Below, in pieces: positions 47,456 through 55,843 of a DNA stretch of 64,000 bases (its first letter is position 1; each line of letters opens with the position of its first letter). The DNA lies in contig CAVYZK010000008.1 of assembly GCA_963772935.1 (NCBI GenBank), positions 372,001 through 436,000 of the forward strand, in the 5' to 3' direction. The notes beneath the pieces were generated by a model that made no database searches, was not told where the DNA came from, and worked only from the letters and a program-made list of their open reading frames with translations. Made by a program: the position numbers and the translations under genes. The DNA comes from JANNNF01 sp963772935 (lineage in GTDB: Bacteria; Pseudomonadota; Alphaproteobacteria; Rhodobacterales; Rhodobacteraceae).

Positions 47456-48567
47456 CGCCGTTTGGCATCGCGGCCCCCGGCCGCATCCTGTTTGGCCGGG
47501 GTGAGGCGGCGAAGGCCCCCGGCCTGATCGCCGCTTACGGGACTCGGGTGCTCGTGGTCTGTGGCGGTGACATGCGGCGCGCAGACTGGTTGGTTCAGGC
47601 GCTTTGTGCCGTTGGGGCCGAAGTTCAGACCCTGCCCTGCCCCGGCGAACCCACGCTGATGATGCTTGAACACGCGATCTATCAGACCCGCGGCTTTGAG
47701 CCGGAAGTCGTGGTTGGCGTCGGGGGCGGTGCAGTCCTCGATCTTGCCAAATCCCTGGCCGCCCTGATCCCCGCCCCCGGTTCCGCGATGGACCATCTGG
47801 AGGTGGTGGGAAAGGGCCTGCCGCTGACCGCCCCTCCCCTGCCCTTCATCGCCATCCCGACCACTTCCGGCACCGGGGCCGAGGTGACGAAAAACGCCGT
47901 CATCGGCTTGCCCGACCATGGGCGCAAAGTATCTTTGCGCGATGACCGGATGCTGGCGCGGCTGGCGATCATCGACCCGGCCCTGACCGACCATTGCCCG
48001 CGCGGCATCACGCTGGCCTCAGGCCTTGATGCGATCACCCAAGTGATCGAACCCTATGTGTCGTGCAAAGCCACGCCCTTTACCGACGCGCTGTGCCTGC
48101 CCGCCATTCCCCTTGGCCTTGCCGCCCTGAAGCGCCTGATGGAAGGTGAGGATGCGCAGGCCCGCGATGATATGGCTTGGGTCAGCCTCTGCGGCGGGCT
48201 TGCCTTGGCGAACAGCGGGCTGGGAGCGGTGCATGGGTTGGCCGGAGTGATCGGCGGCAGCACGGGGGCCGCCCATGGTGCGATCTGCGGCGCGCTTCTG
48301 GGGCCTGTTCTGGCAATGAACCGCGATCGGGGGGCGGGGGACAAGCTGGACCGAGTGATGACGATGATTGCCGCCGTGCATGGCGGGCCGGGTGGTCTGA
48401 TGGCTTGGGCCTATGCGCAGGGGTTGGCCCCGCTGTCCGCGCTTGGGGTGGCAGCCGTGGACCATCGCGCGATTGCCGAGGCGTCGCTGGCATCGTCGTC
48501 GATGAAGGGCAATCCGGTGGGGCTGTCGGTGGAGGATCTGGTCAGGGTGATGCAGGCGGCAGGGTAG
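47452..48567 (+). CDS. Iron-containing alcohol dehydrogenase
   Basis: A 371-residue NAD(P)-dependent dehydrogenase of the Fe-ADH family. VVVGVGGGAVLDLAKSLA is the cofactor motif. The metal ligands lie in SGLDAITQVIEPYVS (Asp) and GAVHGLAGVIGG...GAAHGAICG (two His). Its ATG overlaps the glpK stop, so it is co-translated with glycerol kinase. A role with glycerol or dihydroxyacetone, or with lactaldehyde/1,2-propanediol from rhamnose, would fit the context, but the substrate cannot be proven. Confidence 0.88.
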   Translation: MTPFGIAAPGRILFGRGEAAKAPGLIAAYGTRVLVVCGGDMRRADWLVQALCAVGAEVQTLPCPGEPTLMMLEHAIYQTRGFEPEVVVGVGGGAVLDLAKSLAALIPAPGSAMDHLEVVGKGLPLTAPPLPFIAIPTTSGTGAEVTKNAVIGLPDHGRKVSLRDDRMLARLAIIDPALTDHCPRGITLASGLDAITQVIEPYVSCKATPFTDALCLPAIPLGLAALKRLMEGEDAQARDDMAWVSLCGGLALANSGLGAVHGLAGVIGGSTGAAHGAICGALLGPVLAMNRDRGAGDKLDRVMTMIAAVHGGPGGLMAWAYAQGLAPLSALGVAAVDHRAIAEASLASSSMKGNPVGLSVEDLVRVMQAAG

Positions 48568-48581
48568 TGGCGTTGGGCGCG

Positions 48582-48623
48582 GCGTAGCCCCCCCCCCAAT
48601 TGCCCACGAGGGGGAGGGGAGGC
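48582..48623 (-). repeat. Intergenic repeat family 3, copy 1 (inverted)
   Basis: On the minus strand: GCCTCCCCTCCCCCTCGTGG, then a G-run and GGCTACGCC. The same element recurs at 48665-48702 and 59336-59381. Here it lies between the Fe-ADH and rhaK 3' ends. Confidence 0.7.
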
Positions 48624-48664
48624 TCTTTTTCGGGTGGCGTTGGGTGTGCGGCGTGTCTTTGCGC

Positions 48665-48702
48665 GGCCCCCTCCCCCCTTGTGGGGATGGGGTGGGGGCC
48701 TC
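48665..48702 (+). repeat. Intergenic repeat family 3, copy 2
   Basis: CCCCCTCCCCCCTTGTGGGG, then ATGGGGTGGGGG, pairing-capable C/G runs. It faces copy 1 head to head, so the two could form one large cruciform between convergent genes. Confidence 0.65.
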
Positions 48703-50042
48703 AGCCGCCCACGCGCGCCCGCCATTCGTCGGCATAAGCGACCAAGCGCGGGTCCGGCAAAATCTGCGGCAACGCCGCAGGCAAGGCCCCGCCCGGGTAC
48801 AGCAGCGCCGCCCCCGCCGCCGTTCCGGTACGCGAAGCCGAAGGTTCCACCCCCCGCCCTGTCGCCGTGGCCAGCATCGCCAGAAACTGCGGGTTCTGCG
48901 AGAACGGGCCTTCGACGACCGTTGGCCCCTGCGCCCCAATCATCTGCAAACAGGTCGCCGTCATCAGCGCCAGATAGTACCCAAGCGCCGCCGTTTGCTG
49001 CCCGGGCGTCGGGGTTTCGGTCCAGACATGCCGCGCCGCCGGGTACGGCCCGCTGCCCTGCACGACCGACGGCAGCAGCATCACACCGCCCGACAGAACC
49101 GCCGCTTCATCCTGCGCCGTCGCGGCAATGCCCGTCTGCATCAGGTCATGTTCCCGCCCGCCCATGAAGCGCGCCGAGGGCACTGGCGCGCCCAAAGCGT
49201 TCACGTTGATCAGCGTATCGCGGGCCGGGTCGAGCGGCGGGGACGTGCCGCCCACAGCCATCACCACCACCCAAGTGCCTGTAGACACAACCGAAAACGA
49301 CCCAGCCCGCGCCAGCAGATGCGGCAGCAGCGAGGCGTTGCTGTCATGGATGCCGCAGACGACCGGGGTGGTCGGGGGCAGACCCGTGGCAGCGGCAATG
49401 TGGGGCAAGACCGGCCCCAGAACATCGCCCGGACGCCGGGGTGGCGCGATCTTGCCGGTCAGGCCCAACCGATCCACCAGCCCCGAAAACGCCCCCCGTC
49501 ACCGGGTTCCACAGATCGGTATGGCAACCAAGCGAGGTCACGTCGCTGGCCAGAACGCCGGTCAGCCGATGCGCCCAGTATTGCGGCCATGTGACCACCG
49601 TTGCCAGCCTGTCGCGCAGACCGGGCATGGTTTCCAGCAGCCAGAACAGTTGCGCGCCAACGTTCAGCCCCATCGGCAACCGCGCCGACCCTGTCAGCGC
49701 AAAGTCGGGGCGCAGGGCGTTGTAGGCGTCGGTCAGCGTATCTGGCCCGTCATGTTCATAGTCCAGCACCGGGCAGGCCAAGGTGCCATCGGCCTGCAGC
49801 AGCGCCGCACAAGCCCCATGCGTGGTGATGGAAATCGCGTCGATGCCGTGTTCCGCCTGCATCTGCGCCAGAGCGTCGAGGAAAAACGCCCACAGCCCCT
49901 CGGTATCGAAATGCGGATAGGGCGGGCCGGGCAGCACGGTATTTGGCCGGGTCAGAACCGCCAGTTCCGCCCCCGTGGCATGATCCACCAACGCCAGCTT
50001 GGCATTGGTCTTGCCCAGATCGAGGACCGCGATATGCCTCAT
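48701..50042 (-). CDS. rhaK: Rhamnulokinase-type FGGY kinase (frameshifted)
   Basis: Carbohydrate kinase of the rhamnose locus, about 446 residues. The N-terminus HIAVLDLGKTNAKLALVD is the FGGY phosphate-binding strand; GIHDSNASLLPHLL and GSFSVVSTGTWVVVM form the ATP site. One extra base in the C-run 49492-49497 shifts the frame after NPVTGG; removing it joins the halves. In R. leguminosarum the kinase at this place (RhaK) is also needed for transport. The ATG overlaps the rhaU stop (ATGA). It is the last gene of the operon. Confidence 0.88.
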
Positions 50043-50353
50043 GGCAGATGGAACACCGGGGTCAGCGGGGTCGCCACCGGCGCGTTGTCCGGGTTTACCA
50101 CCATGATGTCGGCCATATGCGCCCACCAGCGCTGCATCACCGGATGGCGCGGCAGGTCGGCCATGCCGTGATCATCCGTGCGCCACAGCACGCCGAACAG
50201 GACCCCGGTCTCCTCATCCAGATGGATCGAATAATCCGACACGCCCGCGCCGCGCAGCAGGTCCACCAACTCGGGCCAGATCGCATCGTGGCGGGCCTGA
50301 TATTCCGCCGCCATGCCCGGCAAAAGCTGCATCTTGAACGCGTATTTCTGCAT
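50039..50353 (-). CDS. rhaU: L-rhamnose mutarotase
   Basis: Interconverts alpha and beta anomers of L-rhamnose, 104 residues (also called RhaM). Family features: N-terminal KMQLLPGMAAEYQARHDAIWPEL with the active-site His in ARHD, YSIHLDEETGVLFGVL, and QRWWAHMADIM. The start codon overlaps the rhaQ stop (TGATG), and the end overlaps rhaK. Because rhaQ is frameshifted in this sequence, the two appear fused, but they are separate genes. Confidence 0.93.
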   Translation of the reverse strand: MQKYAFKMQLLPGMAAEYQARHDAIWPELVDLLRGAGVSDYSIHLDEETGVLFGVLWRTDDHGMADLPRHPVMQRWWAHMADIMVVNPDNAPVATPLTPVFHLP

Positions 50354-51325
50354 CAGCGTTTGCCCCACAGACGCGGCAGGGCGATCACCCCGATCAGCAA
50401 GCAGCCCGAGGAAGATCGACATCACGATCCCCGGCACGTTCAGCAGGCCAAAGCCGAAGGTCACCAACCCCATGATCAGCGCGGCCAGCACAACCCCCGC
50501 AATCCGCCCGGACCCGCCGAGGATGTTTATCCCGCCAAGGACGACCATCGTGACCACCTCCAACTCCATCCCCGTGGCGATTGAGGGCCGGGTGGACCCG
50601 AGACGCGAGGTCAGGCAGACCGCCGCGATGCCGGACATGAGGCCGGTCAGCAGGAACAGGATGAACCGCACCCGCCCGACCCGCAGCCCGGAAAACAGCG
50701 CCGCGGTCGGGTTGTTGCCGATCACGAACACCGCGCGGCCAAAGTTGGTGCGGTGCAGCAGGATGTGGAAAAAGACGGCGGCGGCGGCGAACAGCACCAG
50801 CTCAAAGCTGATCACCCAAAAGACATACCCCTGCCCGAACCATGCGAAATCCTTGGGATATCCGTTGAACGCCTGATCGCCCAGCACGATGTAGCTGATG
50901 CCGCGAAACAGGCTCATGGTGCCGATGGTGACCACGATCGACGGCAGCCCCATCCCCGCCACCAGCCCGCCGTTGACCGCCCCACACAGAACCCCGGTGC
51001 CAAGCCCGACCAGCACGATCACGGGCGTCCCCGCCCCTGCGGCCATCGCCAGCCCCATGGCGGTCGAGGCAAGCGCGATGATCGACGCCACCGACAGGTC
51101 GATTTCCCCCGCGATGATCAGCATCGCCATGGCAAAGGCGATCATCGCCTTTTCGGTAAAGTTGAAGGTGGCGTCCGACAGGTTCCACGCGTTCAGGAAA
51201 TAGGGCGAGGCGAAAGAGTTGATGGTGAACACCACCACGAACACCACCAAAAGCAGGGCTTCCCAACTGCGCAGGGCGCGGAAGCTGCGGCTTTGCAGGC
51301 GGTCTGGCAGGATGCGGGCGGTCAT
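50353..51325 (-). CDS. rhaQ: Rhamnose ABC importer permease (frameshifted)
   Basis: A membrane subunit of about 323 residues (RbsC/BPD-transp-2 family) with eight or more hydrophobic segments. The stretch GEIDLSVASIIALASTAMG and the later LGGINILGGSG are family landmarks. One extra base at 50399-50400 shifts the frame at LLAD; without it the end reads LLLIGVIALPRLWGKR and stops over the rhaU start. The ATG overlaps the rhaP stop by 4 bp. It forms the channel with RhaP. Confidence 0.88.
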
Positions 51326-52291
51326 TGGGCCTCAGCCTTTTTCAGGATCAGGCGGCTTGGCGCGCGGCCCGATGTGGCGTTGAAGGCGACGGCGAGGATG
51401 ATGGCCGAACCCGAGATGGCCAGTTGCCAGAAGGGCGAGATGCCCACCACCGGCAGCGCATTCTTGATCACGCCCAGGAACAGCGCGCCCAGAACCGCGC
51501 CGCCGATGGACCCGATCCCCCCGGCGATGGAAATGCCGCCGATCACGCAGGCGGCGACCACGTCCAGTTCAAACCCGCCCGCGATATCGACATAGGCCAC
51601 CGCATAGCGCGCGACCCACAGATAGCCGGTCAGCCCCGCCAGAATGCCGGACAGGATGAAGGCCGCGCATTGCGTCCGCCCCACGTCGATGCCCGCATAG
51701 ACCGCCGCATGTGGGTTGCCGCCCGACAGCAAAGAAGGCGCGCCCCAGCGGCGTGCGGGTGATGATCACCGCAAACAGCGCGATCACCGCAATCGCGACC
51801 CATGACATCACCGGCAGGCCCAGAACCGCCATGCGCGGCAGGGCCTTGAAACCATCGGTCATCTCATGCGCGTTGATCCATTTTCCGTCTGAGATCAGAA
51901 AGATGATGCCCCGGTAGATCGTCATCGTGCCAAGCGTCACCACAATCGACGGGATGCCCAGTTTCCAGACCAGCAGCCCGTTGACCGCGCCCAAAGCGGC
52001 CCCCAGAACCAGCACAAGGCCAAGGATCACCGGCAACGGCACCCCTGCCCCGTTCAGCATGGCGGCAATCATGCCCGACAGCGCAAGGTTGGCGGCCACC
52101 GACAGGTCGATACATTTGGTCAGGATCACGATCATCTGGCCGATCGCCAGAATGATCAACGGCGAGGTGTCGTTGAACACCGCGCCCAGATTGGCCGGCG
52201 TGATGAAGGCCGGAAAGCGCAGCGCAATTCCGGCGATCAGCACCAGAATGGCCGCCGCCAGCAGCGCCTCGCGGGATTTCAAAAGGGTCAT
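51322..52291 (-). CDS. rhaP: Rhamnose ABC importer permease (frameshifted)
   Basis: A membrane subunit of about 322 residues, paralogous to rhaQ, with the same landmarks: KCIDLSVAANLALSGMIAA and IGGISIAGGIGSIGGAVLGA. One extra base in the C-run 51722-51724 shifts the frame after RAFFAVG; the next frame continues GNPHAAVYAGIDVGR and ends at 51322. Start and stop overlap the neighbours by 4 bp (ATGA). Both copies retain intact hydrophobic profiles, so they are probably functional after correction. Confidence 0.88.
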
Positions 52292-53786
52292 GCGGCCTCC
52301 GGTATGCCAGCAGCGGCGCGGACCAGCGCCTCGGGGGTCAGGGCGGGGCCTGCCAGTTCGCTGACGATCCGGCCCTCGCGCATCACGATCACCCGGTCCG
52401 ACATGCCCATCACCTCGGGGATTTCCGAGCTGACCATGATCACCGCCAACCCTTCGGCGGCAAGTTCGGCCATGAAGGCATGGACGGCGGCCTTGGACCC
52501 GATGTCGATGCCCTTGGTGGGTTCATCCAGAATGATCACCCGCGGTTTCGTGGCCAGCCACTTGGCGATCACCACCTTTTGTTGATTGCCGCCAGACAGT
52601 TGGCCCAGATCCTGATCGAGGCTTGCCGCCCGCAGATCAAGCCTTTGCGTGTAGGCGCGGGCCAGCGCAAACTCCTCGGCCAGCCGCAAAAACCCATTCC
52701 GGGACGTCTTGTGCAGCGACGGCAGCGTCACATTCTGATAGATCGGCAAGCCCCGTGACCGCCCCCTGCCGCCCGCGATCTTCGGGGACATAGACGATGC
52801 CATTTTCAATCGCCTCGGCGGTGGAGCGGATCACCACCACCTTATCGCCGACCCGCGTGGCCCCCTTGGACGGCTTGGTGATGCCGAACAGCGCCTGCAT
52901 CACCTCGGACCGGCCCGCCCCGACCAGCCCGTAAAACCCAAGGATTTCGCCCTTGTGCAGGGTGAAATCCGATGTCGGCAAATTCGGTCGGGTGGCTGTA
53001 GCCTGCCACGGTCAGGGCGGGCGCGCCGATGTTTGGCGTGCGTTTGGGGAAAATCTGATCGACCGACCGGCCCACCATCATCTGCACCAGCGCGGACTCG
53101 GTCACGCCTGCCATTTCGCCTTCACCCACGAACTGGCCATCGCGGAACACGGTGTAGCGGTCGGCAATCCTGAAAATCTCGTCAAACTTGTGGCTGATGA
53201 ACAGGATCGCCTTGCCCTGCGCTTTCAGCATGGCGACCAGATCGTACAGCTCATTGATTTCTTTATACGACAGCGCCGCCGTCGGTTCATCCATGATCAC
53301 CACCCGCGCGTCGATGGACAGCGCGCGCGCAATGGCCACCAGATGTTTGGACGCAATCCCAAGATCACGCAGCCGCAAATCGGGGTTCAGATCAGCCCCG
53401 ATCGACGCCAGCAACCGCACCGCACCCGCCCGCATCGCGGCGCGGTCGATCAGGCCAAAACGGCCACGGGGTGCATGGCCCAGCCAGATATTCTCGGCCA
53501 CGGTCAGGTCGTCAAACAGCACGGTTTCCTGATGGATCGCCGTCACCCCCGCCGCCGCCGCCGCATCGGCGCTGGCGAAGTGCATGGGCTGGCCAGATAC
53601 TTCGATACTGCCTGCGTCAGGCTGATAAATCCCGGTCAACACCTTGACGATGGTGGATTTTCCCGCGCCATTTTCCCCAATCAGGGCCGTCACCTGCCCC
53701 GCGTACAGGTCCAGCCGCACATCGGACAGAGCCTTTACGCCGGGAAATGTCTTCGTGATGCCGCGCAAGGATAGCACAGGGTTCAT
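52288..53786 (-). CDS. rhaT: Rhamnose ABC importer ATPase (two frameshifts)
   Basis: A two-domain sugar ATPase (RbsA-like), about 498 residues. Domain 1 has Walker A GENGAGKST and Walker B VVIMDEPTAAL; domain 2 has LVGAGRSEVM in place of a strict Walker A, signature LSGGNQQK and Walker B VIILDEPTKGID, as usual for this family. Extra bases at 52979-52980 and 52748-52749 split it into three pieces. The ATG at 53786 follows a hairpin after rhaS, and the stop overlaps rhaP (ATGA). It powers RhaP/RhaQ. Confidence 0.9.
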
Positions 53787-53809
53787 GGGCGTCTTCCAAT
53801 GGAAAAGGG

Positions 53810-53840
53810 GGGTCTGGCGGGGGGAGAACCCGCCAGACCC
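53810..53840 (-). terminator. Attenuator-like hairpin between rhaS and rhaT
   Basis: GGGTCTGGCGGG pairs perfectly with CCCGCCAGACCC (12 bp) in the 61-bp gap after rhaS. On the minus strand it is followed by CCCCTTTTCC. This placement commonly keeps binding-protein expression above the rest of the transporter. Confidence 0.8.
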
Positions 53841-53847
53841 GGGCAAA

Positions 53848-54837
53848 TCAGAAGATCGACTTGAACTGTTCGATGTTCGACTTGTCATAGGTGAAGGGGT
53901 CCGACATGGCCGCCTCATTATTGTCGTCCAGTTTGGCATTGCCCATCCGGCCCATGCCGATTTCTGCGCCCGGCTCTGCCTTGGCCCCTTTGACAAGGTT
54001 GTAAGACAGCATGGTCGCCGCGTAGCCCAGATCAATCGGGTTCCAGATCGCGAAGGAAACCGTAGCCCCCGATTCAACCGCCCCGGCCATTTCCGACGGC
54101 AGGCCAAGGCCTGTCACGTTGATCTGGCCGATCTTGCCCGCATCGGTCACCGCCTGCGACGCCGCCAGAATACCCACCGTCGTCGGCGCGATGATCGCCT
54201 TGAGGTTCGGGTAGGTCGCCATCAGGCCTTGGGCTTCACGGTAGGATTTGTCTGCAAGATCATCACCGTAAACGGTGGCGACCAGATTGACGCCGGGATA
54301 GTTGCCCATCACCTTGGTCATTTCCTCGATCCAGATGTTCTGGTTGGTCGAGGTTGCGGTGGCCGACAAAACCGCCACATCGCCGCCGTCGGGCATATGG
54401 TCTGCCGCCAGCTTGATGATGGTGTTGCCGATCAAGGCGCTGGACGACGGGTTCAGGTGCATCTGGCGGCCTTCCTTGGCCACGCCCGAATCCCAGGAAA
54501 TCACCGTGATGCCACGCTCCATCGCCTTTTGCAGGGCCGGGGCCACGGCGTCGGGGTCGTTGGCGGAAATGGCAATCGCGTTCACGCCCTGGGCGATCAG
54601 GGCGTTGATCACCTCGATCTGGCCTTCTGCCGTGGTGTCGGTCGGGCCGGTGTAGATGATCTCCACATCGCCCAGTTCCTTGGCGGCTTCTTCCGCGCCC
54701 TTGTTGGCCGCCTCGAAGAACCCGATGCCAAGCGCCTTGACGACCAGCGCGATGCGCGTGGTCTCAGCCGCAGCGGTGGTGGCCATCAGTGCGGTTGCGA
54801 CCGCAGCGGTGGTCAGTGCTTTTGTCCAGAAGCTCAT
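53848..54837 (-). CDS. rhaS: Periplasmic rhamnose-binding protein
   Basis: The solute-binding subunit, 329 residues, LacI-like type I fold. Signal peptide: MSFWTKALTTAAVATALMAT then TAAAE. The mature protein shows RIALVVKALGIGFFEAANKG at the start and the hinge region ISANDPDAVAPALQKAM. It is first in the transporter series after rhaR; a terminator-like hairpin separates it from rhaT, consistent with higher expression. Specificity for rhamnose is inferred from the locus. Confidence 0.93.
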   Translation of the reverse strand: MSFWTKALTTAAVATALMATTAAAETTRIALVVKALGIGFFEAANKGAEEAAKELGDVEIIYTGPTDTTAEGQIEVINALIAQGVNAIAISANDPDAVAPALQKAMERGITVISWDSGVAKEGRQMHLNPSSSALIGNTIIKLAADHMPDGGDVAVLSATATSTNQNIWIEEMTKVMGNYPGVNLVATVYGDDLADKSYREAQGLMATYPNLKAIIAPTTVGILAASQAVTDAGKIGQINVTGLGLPSEMAGAVESGATVSFAIWNPIDLGYAATMLSYNLVKGAKAEPGAEIGMGRMGNAKLDDNNEAAMSDPFTYDKSNIEQFKSIF

Positions 54838-54871
54838 GTTTTCCTCCCTTGAGCGTTAATCTCTCCGCGCC

Positions 54872-55681
54872 TCATGCCTCCTGCGCGGTGTCTTTCCGTT
54901 CGGCAGCCCCGGTCTGGGCCACGATCAGCCGTATATCCGCCGCCTCGATCATCGCGGCGTCGCGGTCTGTGATGCCATCATCGGTGATGAGGGTGTGAAT
55001 GCGGGCCAGCGGGCACAAAAGCAGGCTGGACCGTTTGCCGAATTTGCTGCTGTCGGCGAGGATCACCAGCTCATCCGCCTGCCCGATCAGCTTTTGTTCG
55101 GCCTGCACCAGCAAGGGGTCGGCCTCCATCACACCCAAGGCGGCAAGGCCGTGGCAGGACATGAACATGCGGCGGGCATAAAAGTGGCGCGACCCGTCAT
55201 CGTCGAACGGCGACAGGATGATGTTCTGCTCGCGGTAGATCGCGCCACCGGGCAGCAGCACCGTGTTCTTCGAGTGTTTCAGCAGATGTTCGGCAATCGG
55301 AAAGCTGTTGGTGAACACCTGACAGCGCCGCGCCGACAAAGGATGCACCATCTGAAAGGTGGTGGTCCCACCATTGATGATGATCGCCTCGCCATCTTCG
55401 CACAGATCGACCGCCGCCCGCGCAATGGCGCGCTTTTCGGCCGCATGCAGCCCTTCGTTCACGCTGAACGGCCGCCCGGCGAGGCCGACAAACTGCGGCG
55501 GGCTGATGGATTCCGCCCCGCCCCGCACCCGGCGCAGTTTCTTTTGCACATGCAGGGTGGCGATATCACGGCGGATCGTCGCCTCTGACGCCGCCGTCAG
55601 CGACACCAGATCCAGCACCGTGACCACGGGCCGGTCTTGGATGGCAGACAGAATAAGCCGGTGGCGTTCGCTTTCGTGCAT
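54872..55681 (-). CDS. rhaR: DeoR-family rhamnose regulator
   Basis: A 269-residue DeoR/GlpR-type repressor. The N-terminal winged HTH includes VLDLVSLTAASEATIRRDIATLH (TAASEATIRRD core); the C-terminal domain has the family sugar-phosphate pocket INGGTTTF and ILADSSKFGKRS. The start is ATG 55681 behind GGGAGG. It is divergent from rhaD and lies next to two arrays of 10-bp-phased half-sites in the shared promoter region, which it very likely binds. The effector is probably a rhamnose intermediate. Confidence 0.92.
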   Translation of the reverse strand: MHESERHRLILSAIQDRPVVTVLDLVSLTAASEATIRRDIATLHVQKKLRRVRGGAESISPPQFVGLAGRPFSVNEGLHAAEKRAIARAAVDLCEDGEAIIINGGTTTFQMVHPLSARRCQVFTNSFPIAEHLLKHSKNTVLLPGGAIYREQNIILSPFDDDGSRHFYARRMFMSCHGLAALGVMEADPLLVQAEQKLIGQADELVILADSSKFGKRSSLLLCPLARIHTLITDDGITDRDAAMIEAADIRLIVAQTGAAERKDTAQEA

Positions 55682-55715
55682 GTCGTCCTCCCTGCCCACA
55701 AGTTTCCATCGTTTT

Positions 55716-55792
55716 CGATCACTGTCAATCATTTTCAGTCACAATAATCATTATGCAGGTGCAGCATGATTGATTTTGATTGTTTGTGATTG
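55716..55792. promoter_or_regulatory. Two opposed arrays of 10-bp-phased RhaR half-sites
   Basis: Left array: CGATCA 55716, CAATCA 55726, CAGTCA 55736 (and a weaker CCATCG at 55706). Right array: TGATTG at 55767, 55777 and 55787. Every step is exactly 10 bp, and the right units are reverse complements of the left. They flank the region between rhaR and rhaD. Confidence 0.85.
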
Positions 55793-55843
55793 ACAATCCG
55801 CCGCATCTTGGCACATTTGACACAAGACGCGAGGGAGGATGCG

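Noticed and set aside
50039..51325. Single fused permease-mutarotase protein
   Set aside because: The fusion arises only from one extra base at 50399-50400; both proteins have normal ends when it is removed.
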